A DNA stretch of 64,000 nucleotides from Psychrobacter nivimaris (GCF_009812035.1 NZ_VZIZ01000017.1:1-64000), one strand, 5' to 3'; positions 25,292 to 37,982 are shown, counted from the first letter of the stretch. The notes: generated by a model not told the origin, from the letters alone. Program-made: numbers and translations.

Positions 25292-26185
25292 ATGAACGCT
25301 GTTTTTACTTACTCCGTACGTTCGCTTATCACATTACAGCGCTTGCTAATGACAGGACTGATAGTTCTAGGGTCTTTCACACTGAATGCACAAGCTGCAA
25401 CGGTCAGTGTTAGCAATTATCCGCTATTCTTGTTAAGTGAAGCGGTAACAGAAGGCGCACCATCAGCCAATCGACTATTGCAAGCGGGGGAGGTGGGACA
25501 TCATGGTAGTATCAGCCCAGGTGATATCAAAGCAATCAAAGACAGTAAGTTCGTGGTATGGTTTGGTGAGCCGCTAGAAAACAATCTAGCAGCGAGCCTG
25601 AAAACAGCCCCAAATGCCATTGCTTTATTTGAGTTTGATGCATTCAATCGACATCCATTACGTGATGTAAAGGGCGACGCTATCACGGGTACACTAGATC
25701 CACATATTTGGTTAGACCCTGAAAATGCCAAAGCCATTACTCGCGCATTGGCTGTGATTCATAGCCATGCCAATCCGCAATATAAAGATCTATACCAAGC
25801 CAACGCGAAAAAATTTGCACAGCAACTAGACAAAGAAGTTACTGCATTTGAGAAAAGCTCTATTCAAAGTGCCTCAAAAACACGACCTTATTGGGCTTAT
25901 CATGATGCTTATCAATATATCGAAAATAGCTTACACTTAACGCTCGTTGGCAGCCTGAGCGTAGATCATCACCTATCACCCAAAGCAAGCCAACTACGTT
26001 GGTTGAATGAGCAGCGCCCAGCCAAGCAAATGTGTTTGATTAGTCCAAGTGAGCCGGCAAAGGGCTTACTTGCGAAATTGCAACCAGTGAAGAGTACGGT
26101 ACAACCTGAAGATATGAGTAGTAGCGATGACTTTATCAGCGGTTGGCAGAATATGGCCAAACAGATATATCAATGTATCTCGTAA
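25292..26185 (+). CDS. znuA: periplasmic zinc-binding protein ZnuA
   Basis: A 297-residue cluster A-1 solute-binding protein. A signal peptide ends near LNAQAAT. Candidate zinc ligands sit in VGHHGSISPGD, DPHIWLDP and YWAYHDAYQYIE. The His-rich charged loop found in many ZnuA proteins is missing: residues between the first and second ligand blocks are ordinary. The ATG at 25292 has AAGAG in front, whereas the longer frame from 25223 would place 23 odd residues before the signal peptide. It is divergent from zur with a shared operator. Confidence 0.92.
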   Translation: MNAVFTYSVRSLITLQRLLMTGLIVLGSFTLNAQAATVSVSNYPLFLLSEAVTEGAPSANRLLQAGEVGHHGSISPGDIKAIKDSKFVVWFGEPLENNLAASLKTAPNAIALFEFDAFNRHPLRDVKGDAITGTLDPHIWLDPENAKAITRALAVIHSHANPQYKDLYQANAKKFAQQLDKEVTAFEKSSIQSASKTRPYWAYHDAYQYIENSLHLTLVGSLSVDHHLSPKASQLRWLNEQRPAKQMCLISPSEPAKGLLAKLQPVKSTVQPEDMSSSDDFISGWQNMAKQIYQCIS

Positions 26186-26462
26186 TGTAGCCAAAAACAG
26201 CACTTTGCTAGGATTATTTGAGTTGGTTGTACAGCTTCGCTTCGAGCATTTATTACAGACTAAATAATATAATAATCTTAGCAAAATGCGTTAGGTGACT
26301 GATAAAAGTCATATTTTACTTGCTTAATAGTTACGCTCTACCTATAATAAGTAGCGTTTTATTTTGGCCGAAAGGTAATGCCTGTAGAGTAAGTCATTCA
26401 CGGATAAAATTATCATAAGTATGATATATTGTCCCAATGCTGTAAGGGCTATAGGAATACCG

Positions 26463-26861
26463 ATGACCAAGCCTGCCAAACGCACGCAAAAAGACAAGAT
26501 TGGCATCTATATTAAACGACAATCATGGATACTATTTATCCTTACTATCATTGCTTGGATAGTAGATACTATTTGGCTACATAGTGAGCTTACGATAGCA
26601 AAAAGCGCTGCAATTGGTGCGCTACTAAGTTTTATTACTCAAGCAGTATTTGCGTTTTTTATTTTTTGGTACACCGGATATCGCGCGCGCCAACACATCG
26701 TTAGCCAGCTATATCGGGGTCAGATGTCAAAATGGTTATTGACCGTGTTTGGTTTTGCACTAATTTTTATTACCGTACAACCCCTATCTGCGCCAGCGCT
26801 GTTTATCGGTTTTATGGTAATGCAAATTAGTCACAGTTGGATGTTGTGGCATATACGCTAG
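26463..26861 (+). CDS. atpI: ATP synthase protein I
   Basis: A 132-residue membrane protein with four helices and a basic N-terminus (MTKPAKRTQKDKIGIYIKRQ). Position before atpB and the overall pattern match AtpI, an assembly aid for the c-ring or a Mg-handling factor. ATG 26463 is chosen over a weaker upstream start at 26421. It is separated from atpB by an unusually long 676-base gap with a terminator, so it may be expressed apart from the structural genes. Confidence 0.8.
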   Translation: MTKPAKRTQKDKIGIYIKRQSWILFILTIIAWIVDTIWLHSELTIAKSAAIGALLSFITQAVFAFFIFWYTGYRARQHIVSQLYRGQMSKWLLTVFGFALIFITVQPLSAPALFIGFMVMQISHSWMLWHIR

Positions 26862-27300
26862 CGCTAATAAATGATCGCTAAACAGATGGTTTATTAATAG
26901 TACTGGCAAGTCACCCTGCCGTCCAGCTTCTCTATGACTAGTTCGAAAAGTCGAAGCACAACGCTGTCTTAGGATAGCACCAGTGATTATAAAGACCGCA
27001 CTATGAGTCTCAATGTTAGACGTAGTATGCAGTGAGAGGGTAGGGGTTATTCAACTATCTGTATTGCTGATAATTAGAGTATTGTTATCTGATTATGGTT
27101 AGTGGCTATATTAGCAAGTAAAACTGGTGGCTAACTTATTCATACAGTGGATAAAAAAATCACAATTGACTTTACACGAATACAACGCTGCATTAATATA
27201 GGCGGCTAAATATTTTGCTTATAAGCGCTACACTAGGCGCCGATCGTAAAAAACGGTCAGTGGGCAAGCACATATATAATAATTTTGCGTATAAAAATGC

Positions 27301-27335
27301 AAGGGCTATTACTGAGTTATCATAAGCCCTTTTTT
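27301..27335 (+). terminator. terminator between atpI and atpB
   Basis: AAGGGCT pairs with AGCCCTT (17-base loop) and is followed by a T run. Confidence 0.65.
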
Positions 27336-27365
27336 GATAGCTAAAATTTATCTCACGCTATCAAA
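27333..27365. repeat. hairpin overlapping the atpI terminator T run
   Basis: TTTGATAGC pairs with GCTATCAAA (nine bases, perfect, 15-base loop). Its left arm uses the last T residues of the preceding terminator, so the two RNA folds compete. Confidence 0.5.
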
Positions 27366-27525
27366 TATTGCATATTAGTAATAGAACTATGGGTTGGATG
27401 TTGTTGGTTACATGAGTGATTTAGTACGGTCTATTTGTCTGCTTAATAGTAAGATAGATATAAATACTACACCTCATCAGATGACAACCATATTTTTGGT
27501 AGTTGATTAAATCGTTGATTAATAA

Positions 27526-28404
<879 letters not shown>

Positions 28405-28419
28405 TTAGACATTCAATAG

Positions 28420-28686
<267 letters not shown>

Positions 28687-28704
28687 TCCGAAAGCTCAGT
28701 TGTA

Positions 28705-28763
28705 CATGTTTGGTATTCGGAGACTTTCTATCAAATATAGTCAAGATTTGACTACCAAACATG
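28705..28763 (+). repeat. nested stem-loops in the atpE-atpF spacer
   Basis: CATGTTTGGTA (28705-28715) pairs with TACCAAACATG (28753-28763), eleven perfect bases. Inside it, AGTCAA-gat-TTGACT (28739-28753) is a second perfect hairpin sharing one base with the outer arm. There is no T run. It may protect the atpE message. Confidence 0.65.
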
Positions 28764-28803
28764 ATCAATGAAACTGATTTTTCATTAACAAAGAGGTGAT
28801 CAC

Positions 28804-29274
28804 GTGAATATCAATTTTACCCTCGTCGGTCAAGCCATTGCTTTTGCAATATTTGTGATTTTTTGCATGAAATTCGTGTGGCCACCACTTATCGGTGCCA
28901 TCAATGAGCGTCAGCGTAAAATTGCTGAAGGTCTGAATGCCGCAGAAAAAGCAAAAGCAGATTTGGCGACCGCGGAGCAAAATGTCCAGCAGGAACTTGA
29001 TCTTGCAAAGACCAAGGCTGCCGCTCTAATCGAGCAAGCGAACAAGAGTGCCAATCAGCTCGTCGAAGATGCAAAATCGCAAGCCCAAGCGGAAGGCGAG
29101 CGCATTCGTCAACAAGCGCAAGCATCTATCGATCAAGAAATCAATCAAGCGCGTGAATCATTACGTGCCCAAGTTGCTGAACTGGCTGTACTTGGTGCAG
29201 AGAAGATTTTGCAAGACAAAGTCGATGTGCAAAAACATGCCAGTATGTTAGACCAACTGGCGGCGAAGCTGTAA
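28804..29274 (+). CDS. atpF: ATP synthase Fo subunit b
   Basis: A 156-residue stator subunit, identical in length to E. coli b. One N-terminal helix ([22 protein letters not shown]) leads into a long Ala/Gln/Glu-rich coiled coil. The start is GTG, supported by AGAGGTGA before it and by the family length. Confidence 0.96.
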   Translation: MNINFTLVGQAIAFAIFVIFCMKFVWPPLIGAINERQRKIAEGLNAAEKAKADLATAEQNVQQELDLAKTKAAALIEQANKSANQLVEDAKSQAQAEGERIRQQAQASIDQEINQARESLRAQVAELAVLGAEKILQDKVDVQKHASMLDQLAAKL

Positions 29275-29287
29275 TTGTGAGGATATA

Positions 29288-29911
29288 ATGGCTGACTTAT
29301 CAACCTTAGCACGACCGTACGCTAAAGCCGCGTTTGACTATGCCAACGAAAACGGCGCAGTCAACGAGTGGGAAAACTTCTTACTTGTTGCTAGCACTGT
29401 TGTCAATGACAAGTCGTTCAGTACTTGGCTAGACAATCCAGCTGTTTCTGCTGAGCATAAGTCAGCTGCTTTGGTCGATCTTTATGATACGCAAGTAGCT
29501 AGCGCTAATGATTCTGCTTTTAAGCAGTTATTAAGCGAAGCTCAAGGGACTAGCCTTGACAGTAACGTAAGCTATCCAAAAGTATCAGTAGCACTTAGTA
29601 ACTTCGTTAAACAGTTATCAGAACAAGAGCGTCTGGCGCTGCTTCCTGAAGTTTATGAGCATTATCGCCGTCACAAGGCAATAAGCTTAAAGCAGCTTGA
29701 CGCATATGTGACCTCTGCCTACCCATTGACTGATGAACAGCGTCAAACGCTACAAACGCGTCTTGCTGCCTCGCTAAATGCTAGTGTAGTGATTCACGAA
29801 TCAGTTGATCCAAGTCTATTGGCAGGCGCTACAATCAAAGTCGGTGACAAAGTCATTGATGATTCGATGCGCGGCAAGTTACAACAGTTAAAAACACAGC
29901 TAACTGCCTAA
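29288..29911 (+). CDS. atpH: ATP synthase F1 subunit delta
   Basis: A 207-residue delta subunit that links the F1 head to the b stator. The N-terminal [13 protein letters not shown] and C-terminal [19 protein letters not shown] are standard. It is about 30 residues longer than E. coli delta (177), the extra being Ser/Ala/Gln-rich in the middle (about residues 78-105). It starts 13 bases after atpF. Confidence 0.95.
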   Translation: MADLSTLARPYAKAAFDYANENGAVNEWENFLLVASTVVNDKSFSTWLDNPAVSAEHKSAALVDLYDTQVASANDSAFKQLLSEAQGTSLDSNVSYPKVSVALSNFVKQLSEQERLALLPEVYEHYRRHKAISLKQLDAYVTSAYPLTDEQRQTLQTRLAASLNASVVIHESVDPSLLAGATIKVGDKVIDDSMRGKLQQLKTQLTA

Positions 29912-29933
29912 TGCCAATCATCAATACAGTCAA

Positions 29934-29946
29934 ATATTGGCTGTAT
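29934..29946 (+). repeat. hairpin in the atpH-atpA spacer
   Basis: ATACAG (29934-29939) is separated from CTGTAT by the bases at the line break only in coordinate terms: the right arm is 29941-29946 after a single T; outer AATC/GATT can add pairs. The close arms limit folding, so this is the weakest of the atp spacer repeats. Confidence 0.2.
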
Positions 29947-30004
29947 GATTATAAGAGCAATTAAGTCAGTGGGCGGGTTATCATAAATTAAAGGAAACAA
30001 GGCA

Positions 30005-31549
30005 ATGCAACAATTGAATCCAGCGGAAATCAGTAACCTGATTAAGCAGCGTATTCAAGACCTTGATGCGGGTGCAACTGCAAAGAATGAAGGCACGATT
30101 GTCAAAGTATCTGACGGTATCGTGCAGATTCATGGTCTTGAAGATGCCATGTACGGCGAAATGATTGAGTTTGAAGGCGAAATCTACGGAATGGCTCTAA
30201 ACTTAGAGCGTGATTCTGTTGGCGCGGTAGTACTTGGTGATTACCTAAAGCTGCAAGAAGGTCAAAAAGCCTATTGTACTGGTCGTATTCTTGAAGTGCC
30301 AGTAGGTCCTGAGCTGTTAGGCCGTGTTGTTGATGCTTTGGGTAATCCTATTGATGGCAAAGGTCCTATCGATGCCAAGATGACTGATAAAGTCGAAAAG
30401 ATCGCTCCAGGCGTTATCGACCGTCAATCAGTAGATCAACCAGTAATGACTGGTTATAAAGCTGTTGATACCATGATTCCAATCGGTCGTGGTCAGCGTG
30501 AGCTTATCATTGGTGACCGTCAGACTGGTAAAACAGCGATGGCTATTGATGCGATCATCGCACAGAAAGCTTCAGGCATTAAATGTGTATACGTGGCTAT
30601 CGGACAGAAACGTTCGACTATCGCTAACGTAGTACGTAAGCTTGAGCAAACTGGCGCACTAGAATATACCACTGTTGTGGTTGCTTCAGCATCAGAGCCT
30701 GCAGCACTTCAGTATATCGCACCGTACTCAGGTTGTACGATGGGCGAATACTTCCGTGACCGCGGCGAAGATGCACTGATTGTATTTGATGACTTATCAA
30801 AGCAAGCAGTTGCTTATCGTCAGATTTCACTACTATTACGTCGTCCGCCAGGTCGTGAAGCTTATCCTGGTGACGTATTCTATTTACACTCACGCCTACT
30901 TGAGCGTGCATCACGTGTAAATGCTGATTATGTAGAAAAGTTCACTAACGGTGAAGTGAAAGGTAAAACTGGTTCTTTAACCGCACTACCAATCATTGAA
31001 ACACAAGCTGGTGATGTATCTGCATTCGTACCAACCAACGTGATTTCGATCACTGATGGTCAGATCTTCCTAGAGTCTAGTTTATTCGCCTCAGGTATCC
31101 GTCCAGCAGTAAACGCTGGTATCTCGGTATCTCGTGTTGGTGGTGCCGCTCAGACTAAGATCATCAAAAAGCTATCTGGTGGTATTCGTACCGCTCTAGC
31201 TCAATATCGTGAACTAGCAGCATTTGCTCAGTTCGCATCAGATCTTGATGACGCAACTCGCGAACAGCTTGATCATGGTGAGCGTGTGACTGAATTGATG
31301 AAGCAGAAGCAGTATCAGCCGATGTCAATCTCTGAGCAAGCAGCCGTTATCTATGCTTCAAACGAAGGCTTCTTAGCTGACGTACCTGTCGAAAAGATTG
31401 GTTCTTTCGAAGAAGCGTACCTACGTTATATGCATGATGAGCAAAGTGAATTGATGCGTGAGATTGATGACACTGCGAACTACAATGATGATATCGCAGG
31501 TCGTTTAAAGTCATCTCTAGAGACCTTTAAACAAAATCACAGTTATTAA
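30005..31549 (+). CDS. atpA: ATP synthase F1 subunit alpha
   Basis: A 514-residue nucleotide-binding, non-catalytic subunit. The P-loop is GDRQTGKT (about residues 169-176), and the arginine-finger region is [11 protein letters not shown]. The length equals the family norm (513). AAGGAAACAAGGC precedes the ATG. Three copies alternate with beta around the rotor. Confidence 0.98.
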   Translation: MQQLNPAEISNLIKQRIQDLDAGATAKNEGTIVKVSDGIVQIHGLEDAMYGEMIEFEGEIYGMALNLERDSVGAVVLGDYLKLQEGQKAYCTGRILEVPVGPELLGRVVDALGNPIDGKGPIDAKMTDKVEKIAPGVIDRQSVDQPVMTGYKAVDTMIPIGRGQRELIIGDRQTGKTAMAIDAIIAQKASGIKCVYVAIGQKRSTIANVVRKLEQTGALEYTTVVVASASEPAALQYIAPYSGCTMGEYFRDRGEDALIVFDDLSKQAVAYRQISLLLRRPPGREAYPGDVFYLHSRLLERASRVNADYVEKFTNGEVKGKTGSLTALPIIETQAGDVSAFVPTNVISITDGQIFLESSLFASGIRPAVNAGISVSRVGGAAQTKIIKKLSGGIRTALAQYRELAAFAQFASDLDDATREQLDHGERVTELMKQKQYQPMSISEQAAVIYASNEGFLADVPVEKIGSFEEAYLRYMHDEQSELMREIDDTANYNDDIAGRLKSSLETFKQNHSY

Positions 31550-31598
31550 TTTAACGGGTTAAGCCGAATTGGTTATAACTGTAGCTTAGAGCTGATAA

Positions 31599-31633
31599 AG
31601 TGGCGCGTTGTCTGACCAGATATTTGCGCCACT
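31599..31633 (+). repeat. inverted repeat in the atpA-atpG spacer
   Basis: AGTGGCGC (31599-31606) pairs with GCGCCACT (31626-31633), with a 19-base loop, followed by GTTTT. It could be an attenuator or a processing site in the unusually long 216-base spacer. Confidence 0.55.
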
Positions 31634-31765
31634 GTTTTAACCATTACCGGTATTAGATCGCGTAATGCCACAAGATATAAAATGTTATTCTGTAGGATTG
31701 ATGTTGTATATCAAACGATTGTCGCATGCGCCAATGCTTTTTAACCCTCTTATATTGGAATCATT

Positions 31766-32647
31766 ATGGCAAGCTTAAAAGAGATACGTGCCAAAGTCAC
31801 CAGTATTAAAAGCACCCAGAAAATTACTCGTGCTATGCAAATGGTAGCGGCAAGTAAAATGCGCCGTGCGCAAGAGCGCATGGACGTGGGTCGCCCGTAT
31901 GCTGATAGTATGCGCCGGGTTATTTCACATTTGGTGCATGCCTCATCAGACTACAAACATCCGTATATGGTATCGCGTCCAGTCAATAAGGTTGGCTATA
32001 TTGTCATTACCTCTGACCGTGGCCTAGCGGGTGGTTTGAATATTAACTTATTCAAAGCCCTAACTAAAAGTATCCAAGATTATCAAGATCAGTCTGTACA
32101 AGCTGAGTTTGCAGTCATCGGTGCCAAAGGTGTGAGTTTCTTCAAAAACTTTGGTGGTAAAGTTACGTCGGCTGTGACCGATTATGGCGATAAACCAACG
32201 TTTGAACAATTGAATGCACCGGTTCAAGCGATGCTTGAAGACTATAGTAACGGCAATATTGACCGTATCTATGTGGTCTATAACCGATTCGTCAATGCAA
32301 TGACTCAGAAACCAACGGTCAATCAGTTGGTTCCTCTACCAGAGCAGTCATTTGATGATGAAGACAGTGGTCTACAGACAGAACTTAGCTGGGATTATAT
32401 CTACGAGCCTGACATCAAGACGTTAATTGATGAATTGCTTGGTCGCTATATTGAGTCGATTGTTTATCAAGCGGTAATGGAAAATATTGCCTCTGAGCAG
32501 TCTTCACGTATGGTTGCGATGAAAGCGGCAACAGATAATGCTGGTGACCTTATTAACGATTTACAGTTGGTTTATAACAAGCTGCGTCAAGCGGCGATTA
32601 CCCGAGAAATCTCGGAAATCGTTGGCGGTGCTGCTGCTGTTTCATAA
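31766..32647 (+). CDS. atpG: ATP synthase F1 subunit gamma
   Basis: A 293-residue rotor shaft subunit. N-terminal helix ([33 protein letters not shown]) and C-terminal helix ([38 protein letters not shown]) are standard. It ends 38 bases before atpD. Confidence 0.97.
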   Translation: MASLKEIRAKVTSIKSTQKITRAMQMVAASKMRRAQERMDVGRPYADSMRRVISHLVHASSDYKHPYMVSRPVNKVGYIVITSDRGLAGGLNINLFKALTKSIQDYQDQSVQAEFAVIGAKGVSFFKNFGGKVTSAVTDYGDKPTFEQLNAPVQAMLEDYSNGNIDRIYVVYNRFVNAMTQKPTVNQLVPLPEQSFDDEDSGLQTELSWDYIYEPDIKTLIDELLGRYIESIVYQAVMENIASEQSSRMVAMKAATDNAGDLINDLQLVYNKLRQAAITREISEIVGGAAAVS

Positions 32648-32667
32648 TTGACTACACCTATATATAG

Positions 32668-34119
<1,452 letters not shown>

Positions 34120-34140
34120 GTTGTATAAGCATAAGCTAAC

Positions 34141-34172
34141 GAGTAGATACAATATAAACCTTATATCTACTC
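34141..34172 (+). repeat. hairpin in the atpD-atpC spacer
   Basis: GAGTAGATA (34141-34149) pairs with TATCTACTC (34164-34172). Inside, ATATAA/TTATAT offers an alternative pairing. No T run follows. Confidence 0.55.
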
Positions 34173-34233
34173 TTCAGTAACGCATCGCAGTTTTACTGTT
34201 TTTTGATCGCGCTTTGATGGTAAGGAATTAAGT

Positions 34234-34650
34234 ATGGCAACGTTACAATGTCGCGTCGTAAGTGCTCGTGAAGAGTTGTATTCAGGCGAAATTAGCATGT
34301 TAATAGCTACTGGTACCGAAGGCGAGATTGGTGTATTGCCAGGTCACACACCGCTTATTACTTTGCTAAAGCCAGGTGCAATGCGAGTGCAAACACCAAA
34401 CGGTGAAGAAGAAGTAATCTACGTCTCAGGTGGTGTACTAGAAGTACAGCCTAAGATGGTTACGGTATTGGCTGATACAGCTATGCGTGCACACAATCTT
34501 GACGAAAGCAAAATCGTCGAAGCACGTAAAAAGGCTGAGCAAATGCTAGTTAACCAGTCTGATACGCTACAAACCAATGCGGCTTTGGCCTCACTTGCAG
34601 AGTCAGTAGGACAATTACAGACTATTCGTAAGTACAAAAACCGCGCGTAA
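34234..34650 (+). CDS. atpC: ATP synthase F1 subunit epsilon
   Basis: A 138-residue regulatory subunit of the central stalk. The N-terminal beta-sandwich contains GEIGVLPGHTPLITLLKPG, and two C-terminal helices follow (KIVEARKKAEQML...). AAGGAAT precedes the ATG. It is the last gene of the operon and is followed by a terminator. Confidence 0.97.
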   Translation: MATLQCRVVSAREELYSGEISMLIATGTEGEIGVLPGHTPLITLLKPGAMRVQTPNGEEEVIYVSGGVLEVQPKMVTVLADTAMRAHNLDESKIVEARKKAEQMLVNQSDTLQTNAALASLAESVGQLQTIRKYKNRA

Positions 34651-35250
34651 TTTATTACTGATAGCTCTAGCTAATCATTTAGAGTTATCCCTAAAAGTAA
34701 TAATAAAAAGACAGTCCATTATATGGGCTGTTTTTTTATGTCTATTCATTATGAAATTAACTGTTCTGGGGTAAATACACACGGTTATTACTTGGATAGT
34801 GTTTGTGGTAGCTCAATCTATTCTCAGGAAAAATCTTTTATTATCAATGAATCATCGCCTATTGGAATTTTCTTAAAAAGACACTGGCGACAACGTTAAT
34901 ATATGGTTATATTAGACATAACGTATTATAAGCAACGAGCAGTAACTGTACGCGATAATATTGGCTCGATGGTTTGGATAATTAGCAAACGATAGATAAT
35001 ACAAATTGCGATGTACTAACGAAGTAATTGACGTAATTTCTGGACGCAAACTAAAGTTTTGATAGGGGTAGTTTATAGGTTTTGTTACCGACTATAAGCT
35101 ATAGTATAGGAAGCTGATAATTTAATAGTATACTGTGCTACCAAGTTTGTAACAGCTATACGAACATCAATTGTGCCACTATATGGTGCTATTAATTTTA
35201 CCGCTCTTACTTTTACTGCTTTTAAATTAGATGTATTAGAGGATATAACA
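34651..35250. other. atpC-bfmR spacer
   Basis: A 600-base AT-rich gap with the atp operon terminator at its start. CTATA-agc-TATAG (35092-35104) lies roughly 150 bases before bfmR and might be a regulatory site. No gene is convincing. Confidence 0.35.
34711..34737 (+). terminator. terminator of the atp operon
   Basis: ACAGTCC pairs with GGGCTGT (one G-T pair) and is followed by seven T residues. Confidence 0.85.
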
Positions 35251-35967
35251 ATGACAACGAATGAAGAAGACAACACCCCCCGAATCTTGATTGTTGAAGA
35301 TGATGAGCGTCTGGCCATGTTGACTCAAGATTACTTGGTCAAAAATGGTTTAGAAGTGGCAATTGAAACTGATGGTAATCGTGCTATTCGCCGTATCGTC
35401 AATGAGCAGCCAGATATGGTTGTACTGGATGTTATGCTACCTGGTAGCGATGGTTTGACCGTATGCCGTGAAGTACGCCCGCATTATCAAAATCCAATTT
35501 TGATGTTGACTGCCCGTACTGAAGACATGGATCAGGTATTGGGTCTTGAGATGGGTGCTGACGACTATGTTGCCAAGCCTGCTCAGCCACGTGTATTGCT
35601 TGCTCGTATTCGTGCGCTACTGCGCCGCTCAGAAAATGCACCATCAGAAGATGTGCCACAACGTTTAGAGTTTGGCGAGTTAGTCATTGATAACGGTGGT
35701 CGCTCAGTTAATCTAGGTGATGAGCTCGTCGATTTCACCAGTGCTGAATATGATTTACTATGGTTGCTTGCTTCTAATGCAGGTCGTATTCTATCTCGCG
35801 AAGATATCTTTGAGCGTCTACGCGGTATTGAGTATGATGGTCAAGATCGTTCAATTGACGTACGTATCTCACGTATTCGTCCAAAAATCGGTGATGATCC
35901 AGAAAATCCAAAGCGTATTAAGACCGTACGTAGTAAAGGCTATCTATTCGTAAAAGAAGGCAACTAA
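35251..35967 (+). CDS. bfmR: OmpR-type response regulator BfmR
   Basis: A 238-residue receiver plus winged-helix regulator. The receiver has the acid pair EDD (16-18), phospho-acceptor D60 (VVLDVMLPG) and the Lys in YVAKPAQPRVLL. The C-terminal segment (DLLWLLASNAGRILSREDIF, SIDVRISRIRPKIGDDPENP) matches Acinetobacter BfmR, the master regulator of envelope, capsule and biofilm, almost word for word by recall. The ATG at 35251 follows AGAGGAT; the longer frame from 35173 lacks support. RstA of enterobacteria is the wider homologue. A terminator separates it from the kinase gene. Confidence 0.9.
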   Translation: MTTNEEDNTPRILIVEDDERLAMLTQDYLVKNGLEVAIETDGNRAIRRIVNEQPDMVVLDVMLPGSDGLTVCREVRPHYQNPILMLTARTEDMDQVLGLEMGADDYVAKPAQPRVLLARIRALLRRSENAPSEDVPQRLEFGELVIDNGGRSVNLGDELVDFTSAEYDLLWLLASNAGRILSREDIFERLRGIEYDGQDRSIDVRISRIRPKIGDDPENPKRIKTVRSKGYLFVKEGN

Positions 35968-36010
35968 TATTGTTGCTTCTATAGGTTGATTAATTATTAA
36001 TCACTATTCG

Positions 36011-36039
36011 AAAAAACCAGCAACGATGCTGGTTTTTTT
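36011..36039 (+). terminator. terminator after bfmR
   Basis: CCAGCA-acga-TGCTGG flanked by six A and seven T residues. A strong intrinsic terminator inside a two-component locus. Confidence 0.85.
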
Positions 36040-36206
36040 GTGGCTAAATTCTAATTTTTAAACTTAAATGCAGTGTTATGTGGTTTAATTAACTCATTAT
36101 TATAGACGCTGACTAAATATATGTCATACATATAAGTCTTTGGATGATTGCTGCATATGAACTAAAATGCGGTAATTAAAAGTCTATCTCTATTCGATCA
36201 TGCTCG

Positions 36207-36248
36207 ATATCATCAAACACATAGCACTATCTATATGTTTGATGATAT
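36207..36248. promoter_or_regulatory. large palindrome in front of bfmS
   Basis: Left arm ATATCATCAAACACATAG (36207-36224) and right arm CTATATGTTTGATGATAT (36231-36248) pair at 17 of 18 positions around a six-base loop. There is no T run. It ends 36 bases before the bfmS ATG, so it could be an operator or an RNA hairpin in the leader. Confidence 0.65.
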
Positions 36249-36284
36249 TAGCAATCTCTATTTATTAAGTTGGTCACGGCACGT

Positions 36285-37982
36285 ATGTCATTAGTCTCTT
36301 CTTTAAAACACAGTATTTTTGTTCGTATCTATGCTGGGCTACTTATAGTCTGCTTATGTGTGGCACTGTTTGCGCAGTTATTGATGGATACCATTAATAA
36401 GGAGCGTGTGCAGTCTTATCGTGAAAATATGGCAATGGGCGCGTTTCATTTGGTGAGTGAAGGAATCTCTCACCAAAATAGCGAAGAAGAGCGTGAATAT
36501 TGGTTATCAGATGCGAGTAGTTTGTTTGGTACTACTTTTAAAGTCTTGCCTATTGACGAAGTAGATTTTAGCGCCAGTGAGTTACGCCGTTTTAAAAATG
36601 ATAATACCGTTGTACGTTATTTCAACCAGCCTGTATATGCAGATGTTTATTATCGTTTGCCGGACAACAAGAGTGTTTTAACAGCGAGAATCTCACAGGT
36701 TACTGAGCAGCAAGTACGGGCAATCGCGGTCTTTTTGTTAGACGATTTGTCTTATCACATGACACTGTCGGACAAACGCGCACGTTTGGCTGAATTGGAG
36801 AAAAAGTTTTCTTTTCCTTTAGCGTTTAAAGCAGTTAATACGCTTGAGTTAGATTCAGATCAGCTGTCTCGTTTGCGTCGTGACGAAGTCGTCATATCGC
36901 TGCAAGATACTAACAGTAGTACGAGTAACTCTGCGATTAGGGTAGTGGTACCCTCTGAAATCAATGATATGGCAATTTTGATTGGGCCTATACCGTTATT
37001 TAACTGGTTCCCGCTTAACTTAATTATTAGTATGATTCTTATCAGTATGTTCCTAATTAGCTTAGGTGTATATGCGCTCATCTTCCCGCTTGAACGTAAG
37101 CTACAATTGATTCAGGTAGGTGTGAATGAGGTCAGTCAAGGTAACCTTGATATTCAAGTACAGGTTATTGGTCAAGATGAAATAGCGCGTTTGTCAGCGA
37201 CTTTTAATGCCATGACCTCGCATATTAAGCGTTTGATTGAATCACAGCGAGAGCTTACCCGAGCGGTCTCACATGAGCTGCGTACGCCAGTGGCTCGTAT
37301 TCGATTTGCAGTAGATATGCTCGCTGATACTGATGACGAAGACTCACGTTTTATGCAGCGTGATTATATTGATGAAGATATTGAATCGCTTAATGGTTTG
37401 ATTGATGAGATTTTGACCTATGCTAAGCTTGAGGAAGGGTCACCAAAGTTAGATTTAGAACCAGTAAACTTAAGAGAGCTGTTAGAGCAGATCGAGCGCG
37501 AAACCAATGCGCTAGGTAAACCTATCAAAATAGTAACCAGTTTACCAAATGCAAAAGTAACAGCAGTGGCAGATAGACGCTACTTACACCGTGTGATTCA
37601 AAATCTTGCAGGTAATGCATTACGCTATGCAGAAACAACCATTATCATTAGTGCTGGTGTCAAAAAAGGTAATGCCTTCGTTAGTGTCGAAGATGATGGA
37701 CATGGTATTCCTGAAGCAGATCGCGAAAAAGTATTCATTCCATTCTCACGCTTAGATGACAGCCGTACACGCGCGTCAGGTGGCTATGGCCTAGGCTTGT
37801 CTATTGTATCGCGTATTGCCTTTTGGTTTAATGGTAGTATGAAGGTAGATGAGAGTCGTGAGTTAGGCGGCGCAAGGTTCGTGATGACGTGGCCTATTAA
37901 ACCATTGACGCAAATTCTTGCTGCTGATGAATTGACGCAGGAGAAAAGCGAGCGCGACTTCGATACTAAGTTGTCAGATTAG
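36285..37982 (+). CDS. bfmS: sensor histidine kinase BfmS
   Basis: A 565-residue membrane kinase. Helices at about 11-34 and 243-267 bracket a periplasmic sensor domain of about 200 residues. A HAMP follows (about 268-320), then the H-box RAVSHELRTPVAR with H330. The ATPase has NLAGNALRYAE, DDGHGI and GGYGLGLSIV. It should phosphorylate or dephosphorylate BfmR. The frame opens at a TTG (36270); ATG 36285 is preferred, though no clear ribosome site is present. Separate transcription from bfmR is likely. Confidence 0.88.
   Translation: MSLVSSLKHSIFVRIYAGLLIVCLCVALFAQLLMDTINKERVQSYRENMAMGAFHLVSEGISHQNSEEEREYWLSDASSLFGTTFKVLPIDEVDFSASELRRFKNDNTVVRYFNQPVYADVYYRLPDNKSVLTARISQVTEQQVRAIAVFLLDDLSYHMTLSDKRARLAELEKKFSFPLAFKAVNTLELDSDQLSRLRRDEVVISLQDTNSSTSNSAIRVVVPSEINDMAILIGPIPLFNWFPLNLIISMILISMFLISLGVYALIFPLERKLQLIQVGVNEVSQGNLDIQVQVIGQDEIARLSATFNAMTSHIKRLIESQRELTRAVSHELRTPVARIRFAVDMLADTDDEDSRFMQRDYIDEDIESLNGLIDEILTYAKLEEGSPKLDLEPVNLRELLEQIERETNALGKPIKIVTSLPNAKVTAVADRRYLHRVIQNLAGNALRYAETTIIISAGVKKGNAFVSVEDDGHGIPEADREKVFIPFSRLDDSRTRASGGYGLGLSIVSRIAFWFNGSMKVDESRELGGARFVMTWPIKPLTQILAADELTQEKSERDFDTKLSD

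Larger units (their letters stand above)
35968..36284. other. bfmR-bfmS spacer
   Basis: A 317-base gap with a terminator (36011-36039) and a large palindrome (36207-36248). No gene is seen. It separates two genes that are usually tightly linked. Confidence 0.6.
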
